A stretch of 64,000 nucleotides of DNA. Source: Populus alba (taxonomy: Eukaryota > Streptophyta > Magnoliopsida > Malpighiales > Salicaceae). The DNA is taken from NCBI RefSeq assembly GCF_005239225.2, contig NC_133297.1, positions 18,030,147-18,094,146 of the forward strand, written 5' to 3'. The translations under genes were made by a program, and so were the position numbers. Position 1 is the stretch's first letter. Each line of letters opens with the position of its first letter. The notes under the pieces are model-generated. The model was not told the DNA's origin and ran no database searches. It saw only the letters and a program-made list of their open reading frames with translations. Shown in pieces: positions 44,970 to 58,235 of the stretch.

Positions 44970-47900
44970 TCATGATCGGCATGTATTGAAGATCTCACCC
45001 CGCATGACATCGATTGGCGTGTGCTCTAAAGTATAACGTTCAGGACCTTGATACATGCCTGTCTTTTCCAGAAGAGCTAGCCCTTCACCCCTTCCATATC
45101 TTGAAGTATAGAGTTGCAGGTACTCGAAGTCCTGATGGAATAAAAGGTAAAAGATCATCAAAACCAGAAACATGTATTAGAGAAAAACCCAGCACTATCC
45201 ATGCACAACTTTTATCTTTCTCAAATGTGCGCGCGCGCGCAGAGGGAGAGTCAAGCATTGATAATTTTCAATCACTACAGCCATGACACAAGTATCAAGA
45301 TTCCAACTTTAGCATAGAGGATCTTAAAAGAAATATTCAGGTAACAAGTAAAATATATTGATCCTAGCATGAGATGAGATTACTTTCATTAAAAAAAAAA
45401 AAAACTTGAAAAGATTTTAATTTCTAAATAAAATCCTGGGGATCTTGTTAGGAACTCTCATAGCAGCAAACCGTGCTCTGAACTGAACCCAAACAAATGA
45501 ACGGTCACTTAAATATTTCTTACCTGCAAGCCACTAAGTATGCGCTCTAGTCTAACAGATGCAACTGGCTGGTGGGAGGATGAGAACACCTCGCCTGGAT
45601 AGTATAAAACTCCATCACCTGGAGGTAGACCACGCCTGAAGCTTATCTGCTTGCAGGCAAACATTTCATTGTCAGAGAAAAAGAAAAAAGAAAGGATTTA
45701 TAACTGGCAGTATGTCACGGCCTTATCTGCTCAAAGGTAAAAATTTCAAAGTCAGAGAAAAAGAATTGGAAAGCAGAAATTTACAACTGTCGTTCTATTT
45801 TATGAATGAATGAGATGCAATGAAAATACCTCTGCACTAGGAACTGTAGCCTTCTCATAGCAGTTGGCACCCCAGTACAGAAAACCTGTTGCGCCTTCTT
45901 TCCACACACGCCAGAACACAGCACGGTGTTGAGTACCACGCATCCCAATGTGCCAATTAGGATGAGGATCAGAGGGTCCCAAACACACATATGTCCACCA
46001 TTCCTGCAGAAGGAATAAGCAGGCTTTGCTTCAGAATAACTATACATGGCACTAAAAACAAGTACTACATATTCAAGTTCTAAAACATGTTACTGTCCCA
46101 GAAAGAACAATCAAATAAATCACAAAACTATACCCATCAAAATAAAAATTAGAACCCCAGAGATTAAAAATTTATAGCCTAGCATGGTCGCTTTTGTATA
46201 AAAATGGTGACCAAATAACTTAAGCTATTTGTTTCTTCGTATACTAGCAGAGATTTGTAACCAGTGGTTCTATTAACCAGCTGAAAATACTACAATCTGT
46301 CTACTTCCCTTTATATGACAGCAAGAACAAAAGAACCAATGACTAGCCGCAGTTACAAAGCTGGTTAGAAAACTATGGATATGCACGCTTTTTTAACTAA
46401 ACAGGGATTATTTAGCATGCCCAGGTCAAATTCAATTCCTTCATAAATAATTTACACTGAGAACAATATTAAATTAAAACTCAATGAAAAAAATAACGAT
46501 AACAAGAATGTTAATAAAGTTGTTTAGTTCTCAAATACAGATATCAGTTCATCGTCACAGGATCAGAATAAGGACCAGCATATTTTTAGTATAGCTTTTT
46601 TTGTCCTTTTGAAGGAAAGCACGGCACTGGTTATTACCTCACCATTCTCTGGCTGCAATTCAGAGATAATTTCCTTGGCCAGATCCTCTCGATCACCAAG
46701 CACCCACTCACTGCAGAGAAAATTGAAAAGTAAACTACTCCTCTTCCTCATTTTTTCTGATAATAAATAAATTACATCCTTTAGAACATTAGAAGATCTT
46801 AGCTATATGAAATAGTACAAGCATGTCCTAAAATGCATCTAATTGAAAGTCAATTCAAGATAACTGCCAACCAATAATGTAGTGAGATAAGAGGTTCAAG
46901 TTGTAGCCTTAGGCACACAACATATGAGGTACATTCATCAACATATCAAGAAATATCAGATAAGTCTGCTAAGCAATTTATAAAAAACAGCTTCTCTTCT
47001 TTGCCACAGTAAATGATTATATCACTGAGCTAGTAAATACCTATGCAGTACATTGGTAGCACATACCAAGTCATGCACAGCAAGGCCCATCCAAGTTCAG
47101 TTCAAGCACCATAACAAGAACAGTCAAAATATTTCCATATCTCACTCTTAACTGGAGTTCCCTCCAAAAAATGGAGCAAAATTATCAGGTTCTTATATCT
47201 AAATAGCTACAGAAGGCCACATCCCAATGATAAACTTATTTGAATCCATATGGGCAGCAAAGAGGGTCGCTTGCTATTGAAAAACTATGCATCGACTCCT
47301 TGGACAAAAAACAATTCCATAAAAACTGAATATGGTCATATGATTTCAAATCTGATGCAACTTCCCTGCCCTGATTTGGATGGTGCAATGGAGGTGCGTA
47401 CCATTCCTGAAATACAGAGCCATATTGGTGGGGGCATATAAGCCACATTAATAATATAAAAGCACCAATGCCCAACTGACAACACAAGTATAAAAATGGC
47501 ATGCATCTGTGTGAAATCACAAACATAAGCGGTATGCACGCATACAAAAATATGTAACTTGCATGCAAGGTAGTAACCAATCCCAATACCTTGTACAATA
47601 AATTTGAGTATGTGGGCGCAGAAACTTTGGCACTTTCACAAAAGCCTCAAAAGGAGTAGGCCCAAGGGGTGCATCGCTTGGTCCTTGATGAAAAGAAAGC
47701 AACATGTGAAAACATAACCATAATCAACTAACGGCTGAATTATTGGTCAAGCTATAGTTTCAGCCCAACAAATCATTCAGCAAGAAGAAACTGGAACAGA
47801 AACTAATTATCAGCACATCAGAGAGAGCAAATAGTGATTTCATACCACAATAGTACGTAGTTAACACACGTGCGTCAGGAGCATAAGTATGGATCTTACT

Positions 47901-50900
47901 GGCCATGTTGCGGACCATATCATATTGTTCCAAATTCAAAGGCTGCCATGACGTATGGGAATCACATTAGTTAAGAAGAAGACATGTTGCATGAACCCTA
48001 AGAAATTGGTTATAAATTAGAAGGCATTATACAAATTGAGCAGTTAAAATTTTTAAATTGTCTAATGATAATGCCAAAGACACCACACTGAAAGAGAATA
48101 CATTTACCATTTTGCTTCACAAAAGTGTAGAGATAGAGAGCAGAAATGGTTTTGAAAGGCACTAGTTTTGGTAATTTGTCATCCCAAATTGGAAGAGTTT
48201 AGAGCACATGCAGAAGAGATAAAATGGAGACATCATATCATCTTGATATGTAAGCAAGTCTTATAATCATGAAATGCTACAACATTATCTGAAATTACTC
48301 TTTTTTCCTCCTTCTCAATTTTTCAAGTAAACAAATTATGAGAAATGAAAAGGAGAACAGACCGATGAAGGTAGAATCAAGGGCACTACCCAAAGACATG
48401 GGATGCATACACGCAATCTATCCCCAAATGGATTAGTGTTGATACCTCATCCCACAAGTAAAAATAGGCTTTTTTCCAGTGAGACTTTGTCCTCAAGATG
48501 TCAATTTCTTTCTGCAAGTAGTCCTTTGCTGCGCTGTTACAGTTTCGGATTAAAATTATATGGAAGCTCATTAGTTTTTACATCAAACTACTAGACAGAA
48601 GCGCGGAGGGACAACTGATTTTATACCCAGGGACTGCTTGACTATATGGTACTGCATATGCTGCTAATCTTGGGTCTGAAAAATACTCATCTGATTTAGG
48701 ATGGTCAGCTGTAACATGAGAGAGAGCGAGAGAGAGAGATATTAACATTTGCAAAATGTTGAATAAGTACATGCTTATCTTCATTTTCCTCAACCAAGTT
48801 ACCTGGCCATGGACAAGTGTATGTCAAAACACGCATGTTGCCACCCCACCTGCAAAAATATGGGCTGATTCTATAATGAAGAAGCCACTTGAAATGTTGA
48901 TCCAGGGCCTCATACCATTCATCACTTCCATGTTCAACACCAAAACGATCCTCAATTACAGTATCAGATATCTAAATAAGGTAAGGAATTCAACACTGAA
49001 AGTTATCGCATCTTTTTCGCAGCATACAAAAATTGAATTTCAAAGAGACAAGATGACCAAGAAATTGATACTTATTATGCCATCATCTACCATGAAGTTC
49101 TGCTGGTAATGCCTATGTATGTGAGCAGCAATAGCTTTTGCAAATTGCTTCTTCTGTTATCCCATTCTCATGCGATAAGATATAAGCATACGATCATTAT
49201 CATTTTTCATATTTATTAAAAGGTATATCACTCGTCACCTACAAATGAGCTTGGGCTTTGACTTCAGTTATGTTCAGCACAGTTCAATTCAGGTTTGCTA
49301 GAATTAAGTCTTACACATGGCTGACCTGTGCCCCTGTTTGTTTTGAGCTCCACCATGTTGCACTTCTACCAGGAAGACTTGTAATAATTACATCATTACA
49401 GAAAATTTACAGCTTATATCAAGAGGAAACTCAGATAAGCATTCAGAGAACGCCAATTTTGACTTCTATAAATATTGGAATTTGTGAAGGCCAACATCAC
49501 AACAATAAATTCAGAGAGTATCACCAATTTCAAATTTGGTAATATTAAGGTTCATGAAGATAAGGATACACCAAATACAGCAGGAAGTGAAGGAGTTGCT
49601 GGAAGGATGAAGTCCCAAACAGTCAAGTTTAGCTTGACACGAACTGATAGGTTTGAAATAGCATCTTCATCCATCATATCAACTGGTCCATTATCTGTAG
49701 AGAACTCAGAAAATACTGGAGATAGAAGAACCCTTCTTAAAGATGTATTCACAGATTTGGCTCTTTCTACCTAAAAAACAGTTGCTGATATGAATTGCTT
49801 GTAATCACAGGGTTAAGAAAATGACGATGATGATTGATTCAAATATTTACCACTTCATCCAATGGTTTTCCTTCAACAGGCTCCATGATGTCAAGACAGT
49901 TCCTAAGTTCCAAGTACAGCTGATGCCTGTCAGCTTTTCCCAAGCGCTGTGATGGAGATCTGTGGTGGATTCAATCAACTATAATAAGTAACTTGATGTC
50001 CATATTTACTAGCATTAAATAACAGGAGTCATACATGAGAAAGTATTGAGCTTATTTAAAACTCGACAGCAATACTTTCAGCATAGAAATTTTATGCATT
50101 AAACAAGGAGCATATGGCTATCATTGATTAAATTAAAACAGATATGTATTACTCTGCCTCTGCTTTTATAGCAGTGATGAAGAACTCCCCTTCATATTGA
50201 CCCTGTGGCTGTGCACTTGGAACATCTATGGAAACCCAAAGTGCAGTTGTTTCTCTGCAGCAAAGGGAAAACAACAAAACCACCTCAATCTCATTGCAAG
50301 AAATCACTTGGAATTTCTTTACGCTGCATTAAATGAATAACACAATCAATGATGAAGGCAATACCCAGGAGCCAGGTTTATTTGACTAATTGGAAGATCT
50401 AGAGGCACAAGAGCATCTGGGACACCTAATATAGAAACCACTCTCCGCAATGTTATGGATTGTCCAACGACCAACCTGTTCACAGTCAATATCAGAAAAA
50501 CCAAAAACTAGTCGAGTAGTGGATCATCAAGTTACAAAAAGAACTATATTGCTCTGAGTAGTTCACCGATCACCAGATGTGGAGGTTAAGTCACTACACT
50601 GAACCTGCACAACCCCTGCACTGCCAGAACCACCCCAAGTAGCTTTTGGGCGTAAAGCAATTTGAACACTTTCTCTCTCATTTCTAGCTGCCAGAAGATT
50701 TATCTTCAAGGTAAAATTAATATTAGAAAACAGAGTACTATAGCACCGAAAAGACAGCACTTACTTTTGATTCTCAAAAACAAACATCCACAAAACATCA
50801 AGGTCGCAGACAATTCCATTAAAAGTTTTTCAGTGGAAGCCAAAATCTAAACCTACCAGCATTTATTAATAAATCCTACAATCTGAGACATTTAAAATAT

Positions 50901-51579
50901 CAAGTAGGCATCGCAAAGCATACAACTATTAGCCACATTAAGCCAACCGAAATTTTTTATTATCCACACATAATCATCTCTAGTTTGCACTAGGTGAGCA
51001 ATCAGCCAAATCCAATGGTGAGGCTAAACCCATTCCACATATAAACAGCATATCCTCTCAACAAGACGAGCACCAGACACGCATTACAAATGCAGATTAA
51101 ATAAAACTTACAGGCTCCAAATGTCTACTGGGAATCTCTTGCGGTCCAACATTTGCAGTGCTAGGCAAGCACCAAACATGCACTAAATCTGAAGTTAAAA
51201 CCTCAGAGGGATCGATTGATCCTCTGGGTGAGGAATTTGATAAATGTACGCCACCGCCATCATTCCATCCATAAGCTGTTCCTCCTCCAGCAACACCTTC
51301 AACTGGCGGAACTACTATGCCTTGAGGATTCGCTCCTAAGTGTGTCAAAAATTCCTAATTAATTAAGTTCAGAAATATCTAAAACAAAAAATAGGACCAT
51401 AAAAAAACAGCTAAAATTAATAGCAGTTGATGCAACCATGATTAACAAATTCAATCAAGAAGAATTGAATTATTAAGAAACAGTAGAATCGAAATCGGAA
51501 AATTAACAGCGATAAAAGAAAAGGTTCAGAGTGGATTCAGAAGAAATGATTGCGGGAGGAACGAACCTGTGTTATCCAT
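44970..51579 (-). CDS. Glycoside-hydrolase-123-like / DUF4091 domain protein
   Basis: Sixteen coding exons, all GT-AG and in phase: 51579-51567, 51335-51112, 50703-50567, 50475-50365, 50254-50153, 49959-49851, 49770-49570, 48971-48803, 48708-48627, 48533-48446, 47942-47846, 47683-47590, 46710-46638, 46003-45830, 45646-45524 and 45131-44970. Together they give 1959 bases, 652 residues. The N-terminus (MDNTGANPQG) lacks a signal peptide, so a cytosolic protein is likely. Residues 90-200 form the beta-rich N-terminal part (LLAARNERES, LWVSIDVP). The middle, 300-412, ends in FYLWDE; the adjacent D411-E412 match the Asp-Glu pair used for catalysis in GH123 beta-N-acetylgalactosaminidases (family knowledge, from memory). 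Residues 500-550 (EWWTYVCLGPSDPHPNWH... GFLYWGANCY) are a clear DUF4091 signature. The plant substrate is, as far as I know, not established. A TGA stop follows CRS. Confidence 0.93.
45228..45241. repeat. CG/GC microsatellite in intron 15 of the GH123-like gene
   Basis: A run of alternating G and C, unusual in this AT-rich DNA and a possible Z-DNA former. It lies between exon 15 (ends 45524) and exon 16 (starts 45131). Confidence 0.8.
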
Positions 51580-52119
51580 TTTGATACGGTTATATCGGTG
51601 CGGTGCTTGAAATTTAGAAAGATCTCTCGAATTTTTATTTTTTTTTTTTCAGGTTTAGGAAAGAGGAGCAAATATCACCTGAGTGAGAGGATCGCGTTTT
51701 GAGAGTGGAGAAGAGTGATGAACTTGTTATTATATGAAAGGAATTGATATTTCCACTCCTGACTTTACTCGTGCCACTCTCTTCCCTTTTTGTCTCTAAA
51801 AGACAGAATGTGTGAATGTGATAATTTTTGTTTTTGAATATATTTTAAAAATATATAAATTGGGTTTTTTTTATTGTGACGTGTAAAATATTTTTAATAT
51901 ATATTTTAAGAATATAATATATCATAATACGAAATACGCTTGTGCAGTAAAAATATATATTTGTTTCTTTTCAGCCCTTTGTTTTTTTAAAAACAGAAAA
52001 GAAAAGAAAAGGATCTAAAATTATAAGTATGGTAACATTTTTTTTATATTTAAAAAATTATATCTTATATCTTTTATTGTTTATATGATTGATTATACAT
52101 AAAGTTAAAATATCTTATG
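51580..52119 (-). other. Leader and upstream flank of the GH123-like gene
   Basis: 51580-51760 is the likely 5' UTR and core promoter (minus strand); a weak TATA-like CATATAATA occurs near 51737-51729. From 51830 it becomes AT-rich with ATATTTTAAAAATATAT-type words. No other gene is visible. Confidence 0.4.
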
Positions 52120-53660
52120 AAAATACTATAACTTTTCTCATATAATACTGTAAATTGCTGCAATATTTTTTTTTTTAGTTTTTTTTTTTAAATTATCTTT
52201 GTTAATTTCACTTTTTTAATATTGAGTTAGTTAAAAATTTATCTTTATAATTTTTTTCTTTTAAAATACTGTAGATTGTTACGGTGTTTTTCCACATGGT
52301 TTTTTTTATTTTGTTTATGATTTTTTTTTCTAAATTATATTTGATGATTTTATTTTTTTTAATATTGAGTCGATTGAGAATTTAGTTTGGTAATTTTTTT
52401 TTTCTTTAAAACATTATGAATTGCTACAGTGTTTATCCACATAGTTTTTTTTTTATTTTTTATGATTTTTTTTTCAAAATTATCTTTGTCGATTTTATTT
52501 TTTAATATTAAGTTGGTTAAAAATTACAATTATAATATGTAGGGAAAGCACTGTAACTTTTCTCGCAAATTACTGTGGATTGCTATAGTGTTTTTCCCAC
52601 ATGATTTTTTTTTGTTATTTTATTTTTTTTTCTAAAATTATCTTTGTCAATTTTATTTTTTTAATCATGTGGGGAAAACACTATTGATTACTACAGTTTT
52701 TCGTCACATGGTTTTTTTCTAGTTTCTTTTATGTTTTCTTTTTTGTAATAAGTTTTTTCAAAATAATCTTTGTCGATTTTATTTTTTTTAATATTATGTT
52801 GGTTAGAATTTAACTTTGTAATAAAGTTTAATCATGTGAGAAAAACACTGTAGCTTTCCTCACAAAACACGGTGGATTGCTATAGTGTCTCTCCATATGA
52901 TTTTTTTTTTCTTATGATTTTTTTAAAATAATCTTTAGTAATTTATTTTTTTTAATATTAAGCTGGTTGAGAATTACAATTATAAGTAATTACAAATAAG
53001 GTTAAATCATATGGGGAAACATTATAGCTTTCATCATAAAACATTGTGAATTACTACAGTGTTTCCAACATGGTTTTTTTTCCCCTATTTTTTGTTATAT
53101 ATTTTTTTTAAAAAATTATCTTTGTTGATTTTATTTTTTTAATAATGAGCTGATTGAGAATTTAACTTTATAATTTTTTTTTCTTTAAAACACTATGAAT
53201 TGCTACAGTGTTTTCCTACATGATTTTTTTTTTATTTTTTTTCAAAATTATCTTTGTCGTTTTTTTTTTTAATATTGAGTTAGTTAAGAATTATAATTAC
53301 AATAAAGCTAAATTATATGGGGAAAGCATTGTAGTTTTCCTTACAAAACATTATTGATTGCTATGGTATTTCTCTAAATGATTTTTTTTTGTATGATTTT
53401 TTTTAAAATTGTTTTTTGTCGATTTTATTGTAGAAAACAATATAGCTTTCTTCACAAAACATTGTCAATTGCTATAATGTTTTTTCTTATAGGTTTTTTT
53501 CCTTCCAAAATTATCTTTGTCGATTATTTTTTTTAATATTAAGTTGGTAGAAAATTTAGCTTTGTAATTTTTTTGCTTTATATTAATAGAAAACTAAATC
53601 ATATGAGGAAAACACTCTATCTTTTCTTATAAAACACCGTGGATTGCTACAAATTATTTT
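52120..53660. repeat. Tandem array (110-190 bp spacing) with a recurring stem-loop
   Basis: About eleven degenerate copies of a unit contain AAAACACTGTAGATTGCTAC then AGTGTTTTCCACATGG, a T-rich stretch, ATTATCTTTGTCGATTTTAT, and TTTAATATTGAGTTGGTTGA. Marks fall near 52150, 52268, 52410, 52572, 52682, 52868, 53042, 53190, 53352, 53462 and 53634. The AAAACACT...AGTGTTTT arms form a dyad, perfect over 8 bases at 53187-53194 and 53207-53214. No coding potential. Confidence 0.8.
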
Positions 53661-53984
53661 GTTCAGTTTATAAATTTTTGATCACTAACACAACTTTTTT
53701 TCCGTCATGGAATATTGACTCCATGATACCTTTAGTTTTTATTACTTATTTAGTGTCGATTCACAATTATAACACTATCAAGTATATTTATTTTATAAGT
53801 CCGCGACAACACGCAGGTATGCCATCTCATTTAACACATAAATCAAGAAATTATAAACTCAATTAAAAAAAATAAAAAATTAAATATTATTATAATTGAT
53901 ATAATGTTCAAAGTTTCCTTGAATGTGTTAATAAAAAACAAAAACAAAAATCACGATCTACACCTTTCTCTTCGACAATAGCTT

Positions 53985-54595
53985 CCATTCATCACCAATC
54001 ACCAATCACCAATCCCCCTTTACTCTCTCCGACCAGCAACCCTATACTGCTCACCCATCTCTAAGCAGCCTTGCCACTAGCTGCTCCACGACTTCCAACC
54101 ATCATTGCAGCGCAACTCATTGTTCAACAACCTCCTCCATCATGACAACTTCTTCACAACCTAACAACACTCTTCCCTTCTCCACCACTACAACGAACCC
54201 AACACCACTACACAGAACCAAGACCAAGACCAAGACCACCATGGTAGCCCAATGGTCTTCACTAGCATCAGCAGCCCTATAACCCAACAATCCCCCTTTC
54301 ATTCATCACCAATCCCTCTTTACTCTCTCCGACCAACCACGCCACCAGCAACCCCATACTGCTCACCTATCTCTAAGCAACCTTGCCACCAGTTGCCTCA
54401 CCATTTCAAACCATTACTACAACACAACTCACTGTTTAACAAACTTCCCTCCTTTACCACTACAGCTTCTTCACAACCTAACAACACTCTCCCCTCCTTC
54501 ACCACTACAACGAACCTAACACCACTACATAAAACCAAGACAAAGACCACCACGATAGCCCAATGGTCTTCAGCAGCCCTATAACCCAACAACCA
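53985..54595. repeat. Direct duplication, unit about 290 bp, pyrimidine/A-rich
   Basis: The block with CCTTTACTCTCTCCGACCA, CTGCTCACC, CATCTCTAAGCA, TTCTTCACAACCTAACAACA and AGCCCAATGGTCTTCA occurs at about 54010-54285 and again at 54315-54585. Both copies end GCAGCCCTATAACCCAACAA. The flanks and the short CACCAAT repeats at 53990-54015 suggest an old transposon. Frames on either strand (61-110 codons) are low-complexity. Confidence 0.8.
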
Positions 54596-54599
54596 CCAA

Positions 54600-55666
54600 C
54601 TTCAATTGAACCAAGAACCACCATATTTGATTCTCACGACTACTTGGAGAAGGAGATCAAAGCCTTTAATCTGACAAATGTTGTTGTGACAAAATTAGCT
54701 ATTATTTATGGTGACAGAAGTGGTTGTTGTGGAGAATCTTGATAACAAGGTTGTCATTCATTTACAATCGTTATTGTTATTAATAAGCAAGTTTTAAACC
54801 ATTTTAGGTTGAATGCGAGGTTTATAATTTAGGGATTGTGGTGGTTTACTATGGTGATGACATCGCCGAATTAAGGGAAGTAAATGAGAAAATAGAGGAG
54901 ATGGTTGTGGTGGCTGGAGATAGAAAGAAAGAAGGAATGAGAAGAAAAGAAAAACAAAAAGGAGAGGGAGATGGTTTTGAAAGTGTAATTTTTTTAATCA
55001 CGAGAGCAAAAGTGATGCCGTGCTTAGAAAGTTTTAAATAATTTTTACATAAAGAAAAGTTCATCACAAGCGTCATTGTTTTGGTGGTTAGTTTCTCTCC
55101 AATGCCACGTATACAGAGCTCAACTCAGGGATAGGGGTGGATAATGTTAGTTTAATGCATGCAGTTAAGCTTCAGTTCAAACCATTGATAATGTCAGGTC
55201 TTCTAGGTTATGCAGCAAGGAGCGAGTGATAGGGTGGAATTTAAGCTTTGAAAAAAAAGTTATTTTTATTTTATTTTATATTAATATATTTTTATTTTTA
55301 TTATAAAATGTATTTAAATAGAAAATATTATAGGCATACTTTTACGTTGTAATCTCCACCATTATTATTGTATATTACCCTACATACATACATACATATA
55401 TAGAAAATATTAGTTAACCAATAGGTTAAACCTCTTAATTATTCTCAATTTGATATCAAAGCCTTCTGCAATTAAAACTCTTTTTCCCCTCTCCCTATGA
55501 ACTCTATTGTTGCTGCCACCCTCTCCCCCAATCACACCGTGCAGCCTAGCCGGCAAGCCAATTAGAAGTTGTTATTGATGGTTCTTTCTCACACTAGCAG
55601 CAGCCCTTACCTACAAAGCAACACCATGGTTCCTTCTCATATGTTTTTGTCGTCCCTCTTCACATC
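54600..55666. other. Spacer, no gene recognised
   Basis: Includes a purine-rich stretch at 54885-54975 (hence a Lys/Glu-rich 67-codon frame) and AT-rich sequence at 55250-55440 with CATACATACATA. From about 55450 the leader of the copia remnant may begin. Confidence 0.4.
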
Positions 55667-58235
55667 ATGGGTACATCAACTCCTTTATTGTTGCGTTGTC
55701 CAACACTCAGCAAAGTGGTTTTATTGAAGCTTACAAACATCAATTATCTCTATCAGCACATGCAGATGAAGCCATATCTTATTGATCAAGGTGTTTTCCA
55801 CTTTGTCAAAAGCTTAATGTCATGTCCTCCCTCTCATGCTTTTGATAGTTCTGATGGTTCCTCTTCGGCAATTAACCTCTCTTTTCTTCATTGGAAGCAA
55901 CAAGATCGGCTTATTTTAAGCGTGTTAGTCCCCTTTCTCTTTATGGATGTACTGTACCTTATGGTAGAATGTCAGACTTCTTCTTGTGTTAGGTGAACTC
56001 TTGAAAAAACGCTCACTTCTTCGTCAAATTCTCATACCATGCAACTCATTGGTTTATTCAAGATCTTTGGCAAGGCGATCCTCAGTTGCTTAATATATGT
56101 AGCACGCCCAGTCATTATTTGATGAATTGGTTGTTGTTGGCAAACCCTTTTCTCTTGAAGACTTCAACCTCTATATATTTTGTGGTCTTCGTGGTGAGTT
56201 TAAAGACTTGATAACTAATCTCGTGACTAATTAGTACTTAAAAATGCATTTTTATCAAGGTTTTATATCATCATTTTGCACTTGAAGTATCAATAACTCC
56301 TTAACTAAATCATGTTTTATAATAACATACCTAATAATATAAGATACCTTTAATTTATGGTAAATGTTCATCTTAAATACAGGCCTATTACATAAATGAA
56401 AGGATTGATTGATGAGTTCAAGTATTGAAATTAAAAGGACAAAGAGAGGGCCAAACTTAGAAAATAGATGTTGGTGCCGTCCAAACTGGAACACTATTCG
56501 GTAATTGGGTCATATCTCGAGTTCTAGATGTCCAAATGATCTCAATGTTTTACACAGATTCGGTAAGACATAGGCCTACAACTTTCATGTGGAGTCCAAG
56601 ATTTAAAAAGATCGTTTTCAAGTCCAAATTATAGCAACAACGGAGAAGTCCGAATCTGTCCTATAGCCCAAACACTGTTCAGTGTTTAGCCTATATCTCG
56701 AGTTCTAGAAGTCCAAATGACCTCAATTTTTTTTTCCTGAAAAGCTAAGACAATTTCCTATAACTTTTATAAGTATAGGTGGATCCAGTTCTAATGCTAG
56801 CAATGATGTTTTATTTAGACAAGAAGATAAGGATTTTCATCAAGTCAAGAGTTGGCCACCCATTCAACAATTAGTCATCAAATCAATAGTTCTAAATTTT
56901 GGCCTATAAAAGGAGGCATTTGCCATGCATTTAGGCATCTTGGTTGTTCAAATCAAGATCATGCTCTTTATTTCTCTCTTTATTATTTTTTGTAATTCTT
57001 AAGTTTTGCTTTCATTAATATCTTATTTATGCTTTTCCTTTCCTTTCCTTTACTTAGTTAACTTGTATCTTATTTATGTTTCTCTTCTTCATTATGTTTA
57101 GCTAAGTTTATTATGTCAAGGTGGAAAGGTTTCATTAATGGTGTAAGAATAAGTATAGTGTAAACTCAACATGGACCTTAATGTTTAATATTAACATGTC
57201 TTATCTTTTTATTTTACTAATTCTTAATACCTTGCTTGTTAAATGGTTAATCTAGATTTGTGTTGTATAACACTTGGTACAACAAATGCTTGGCACTCTC
57301 ATAGCCCAACCATATGGTATTACCTACATTTGTGCTATGAAAGGAACTTGATTTGTTGTTAACACAAGTTAGCATCATGAATTCCTAACAATATTTAAAA
57401 GTTTGGTGTTACTTATAATGAGTTATTAACGACAAATCATCTGATTGAAACCTCCTTTGTGTGTGGTTTTCAATTGAATAATAAGAGTTTATACTATACT
57501 TATTTGAAATACCATTAGTGGATCCTTTAACCTTGACACTTGTTTTTATCATTGTTTAATTCTCACATTGATCTTCCATCTCAAAATTCTCATCAACTTC
57601 TTCTTCTTCTTCATTATTATTATTACTACTACTACTACTATTACTATTATTGTTGTTGTATTATTGTTATTTATAATTTATACAATTAACCTCCCTATGG
57701 TTCGACCCCGGTTTGCCGGGTTATTTATTACTTCGACACTCCTACACTTGGGAGAAGATATTAATTTTTTGGTCATGTCAGTGACGAAGGTAGAACAACT
57801 GTCATCCTCTAACTTTCATAGCCATATTTTTACTCATGAGTTTCTGCATAAGAATTCCCTTCCATCCATGGCTGTAAATCCACCTTTGTTACCCATACCA
57901 TCTCTTCTACCCTCTACTCATCTTGTCCAGCATCAGCACAACCCCAATTTAAGCCATAACAAAGGTTGTTCTCGCGACAATTGGCACCCCAACAGCAGCT
58001 GACATAACAACCAGCACGGGTATGACTTTCGTAGTTCTCATTACTCAACTCCTGCAGATTGGAAGCAGGGTAACTAACAGCAGACTAGACGACTTGTTGG
58101 TTCTAGGTAGTGGCCTCCTTATCAACCTTCAGCAAACCAACATGTTATGTCTGATCTTGCAACTTTGACTGATTCTGCACCCTATCTTGGTAATGATCAC
58201 TTACATTGTTGTTACTCATTTTTTTGAGTCATACG
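55667..58235 (+). pseudogene. Ty1/copia gag remnant, split by a solo LTR
   Basis: The 109-codon frame at 55667-55996 shows the copia gag opening: VLLKLTNINYLYQHMQMKPYL, a CPPS segment, then WKQQDRLILSVLV. Degenerate continuation to 56227 includes FSLEDFNLYIFCGLRGEFKDL, the usual L-x-GL-x-E-F region. After the inserted LTR (56228-57780) the text resumes at 57786. There it runs through a Pro/Ser/Asn-rich segment and ends near 58195 with APYLGNDHL, typical of gag upstream of the protease. Stops and the insertion make it inactive. No copia pol is seen beyond it. Confidence 0.8.
56228..57780 (+). mobile_element. Solo LTR of the Athila-like family, TSD GTGAC
   Basis: Starts TAATTAGTACTTAAAAATGC (first TG changed to TA) and ends GGTCATGTCA, 1553 bases. 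It is close to the LTR at 21153-22753 throughout. Perfect 5-bp duplications GTGAC flank it (56223-56227 and 57781-57785). The microsatellite here is TTA/CTA (57603-57645). It interrupts the copia gag. The 144-codon frame at 57568-58002 fuses LTR and copia sequence and is not a gene. Confidence 0.93.

Noticed and set aside
47236..47598. 120-codon minus-strand ORF between exons 12 and 13 of the GH123-like gene
   Set aside because: Falls in an intron by the in-phase exon model and shows no related protein text. A partial TACTC-WYAPPLH-like resemblance to exon 14 was not convincing.
54117..54592. Short ORFs with repeated Val/Gly or Pro/Ser/Thr sequence
   Set aside because: They follow the two copies of the 290-bp duplication on both strands and are low-complexity.
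57568..58002. 144-codon ORF as a new gene
   Set aside because: It is LTR microsatellite joined to copia gag sequence across the insertion border.
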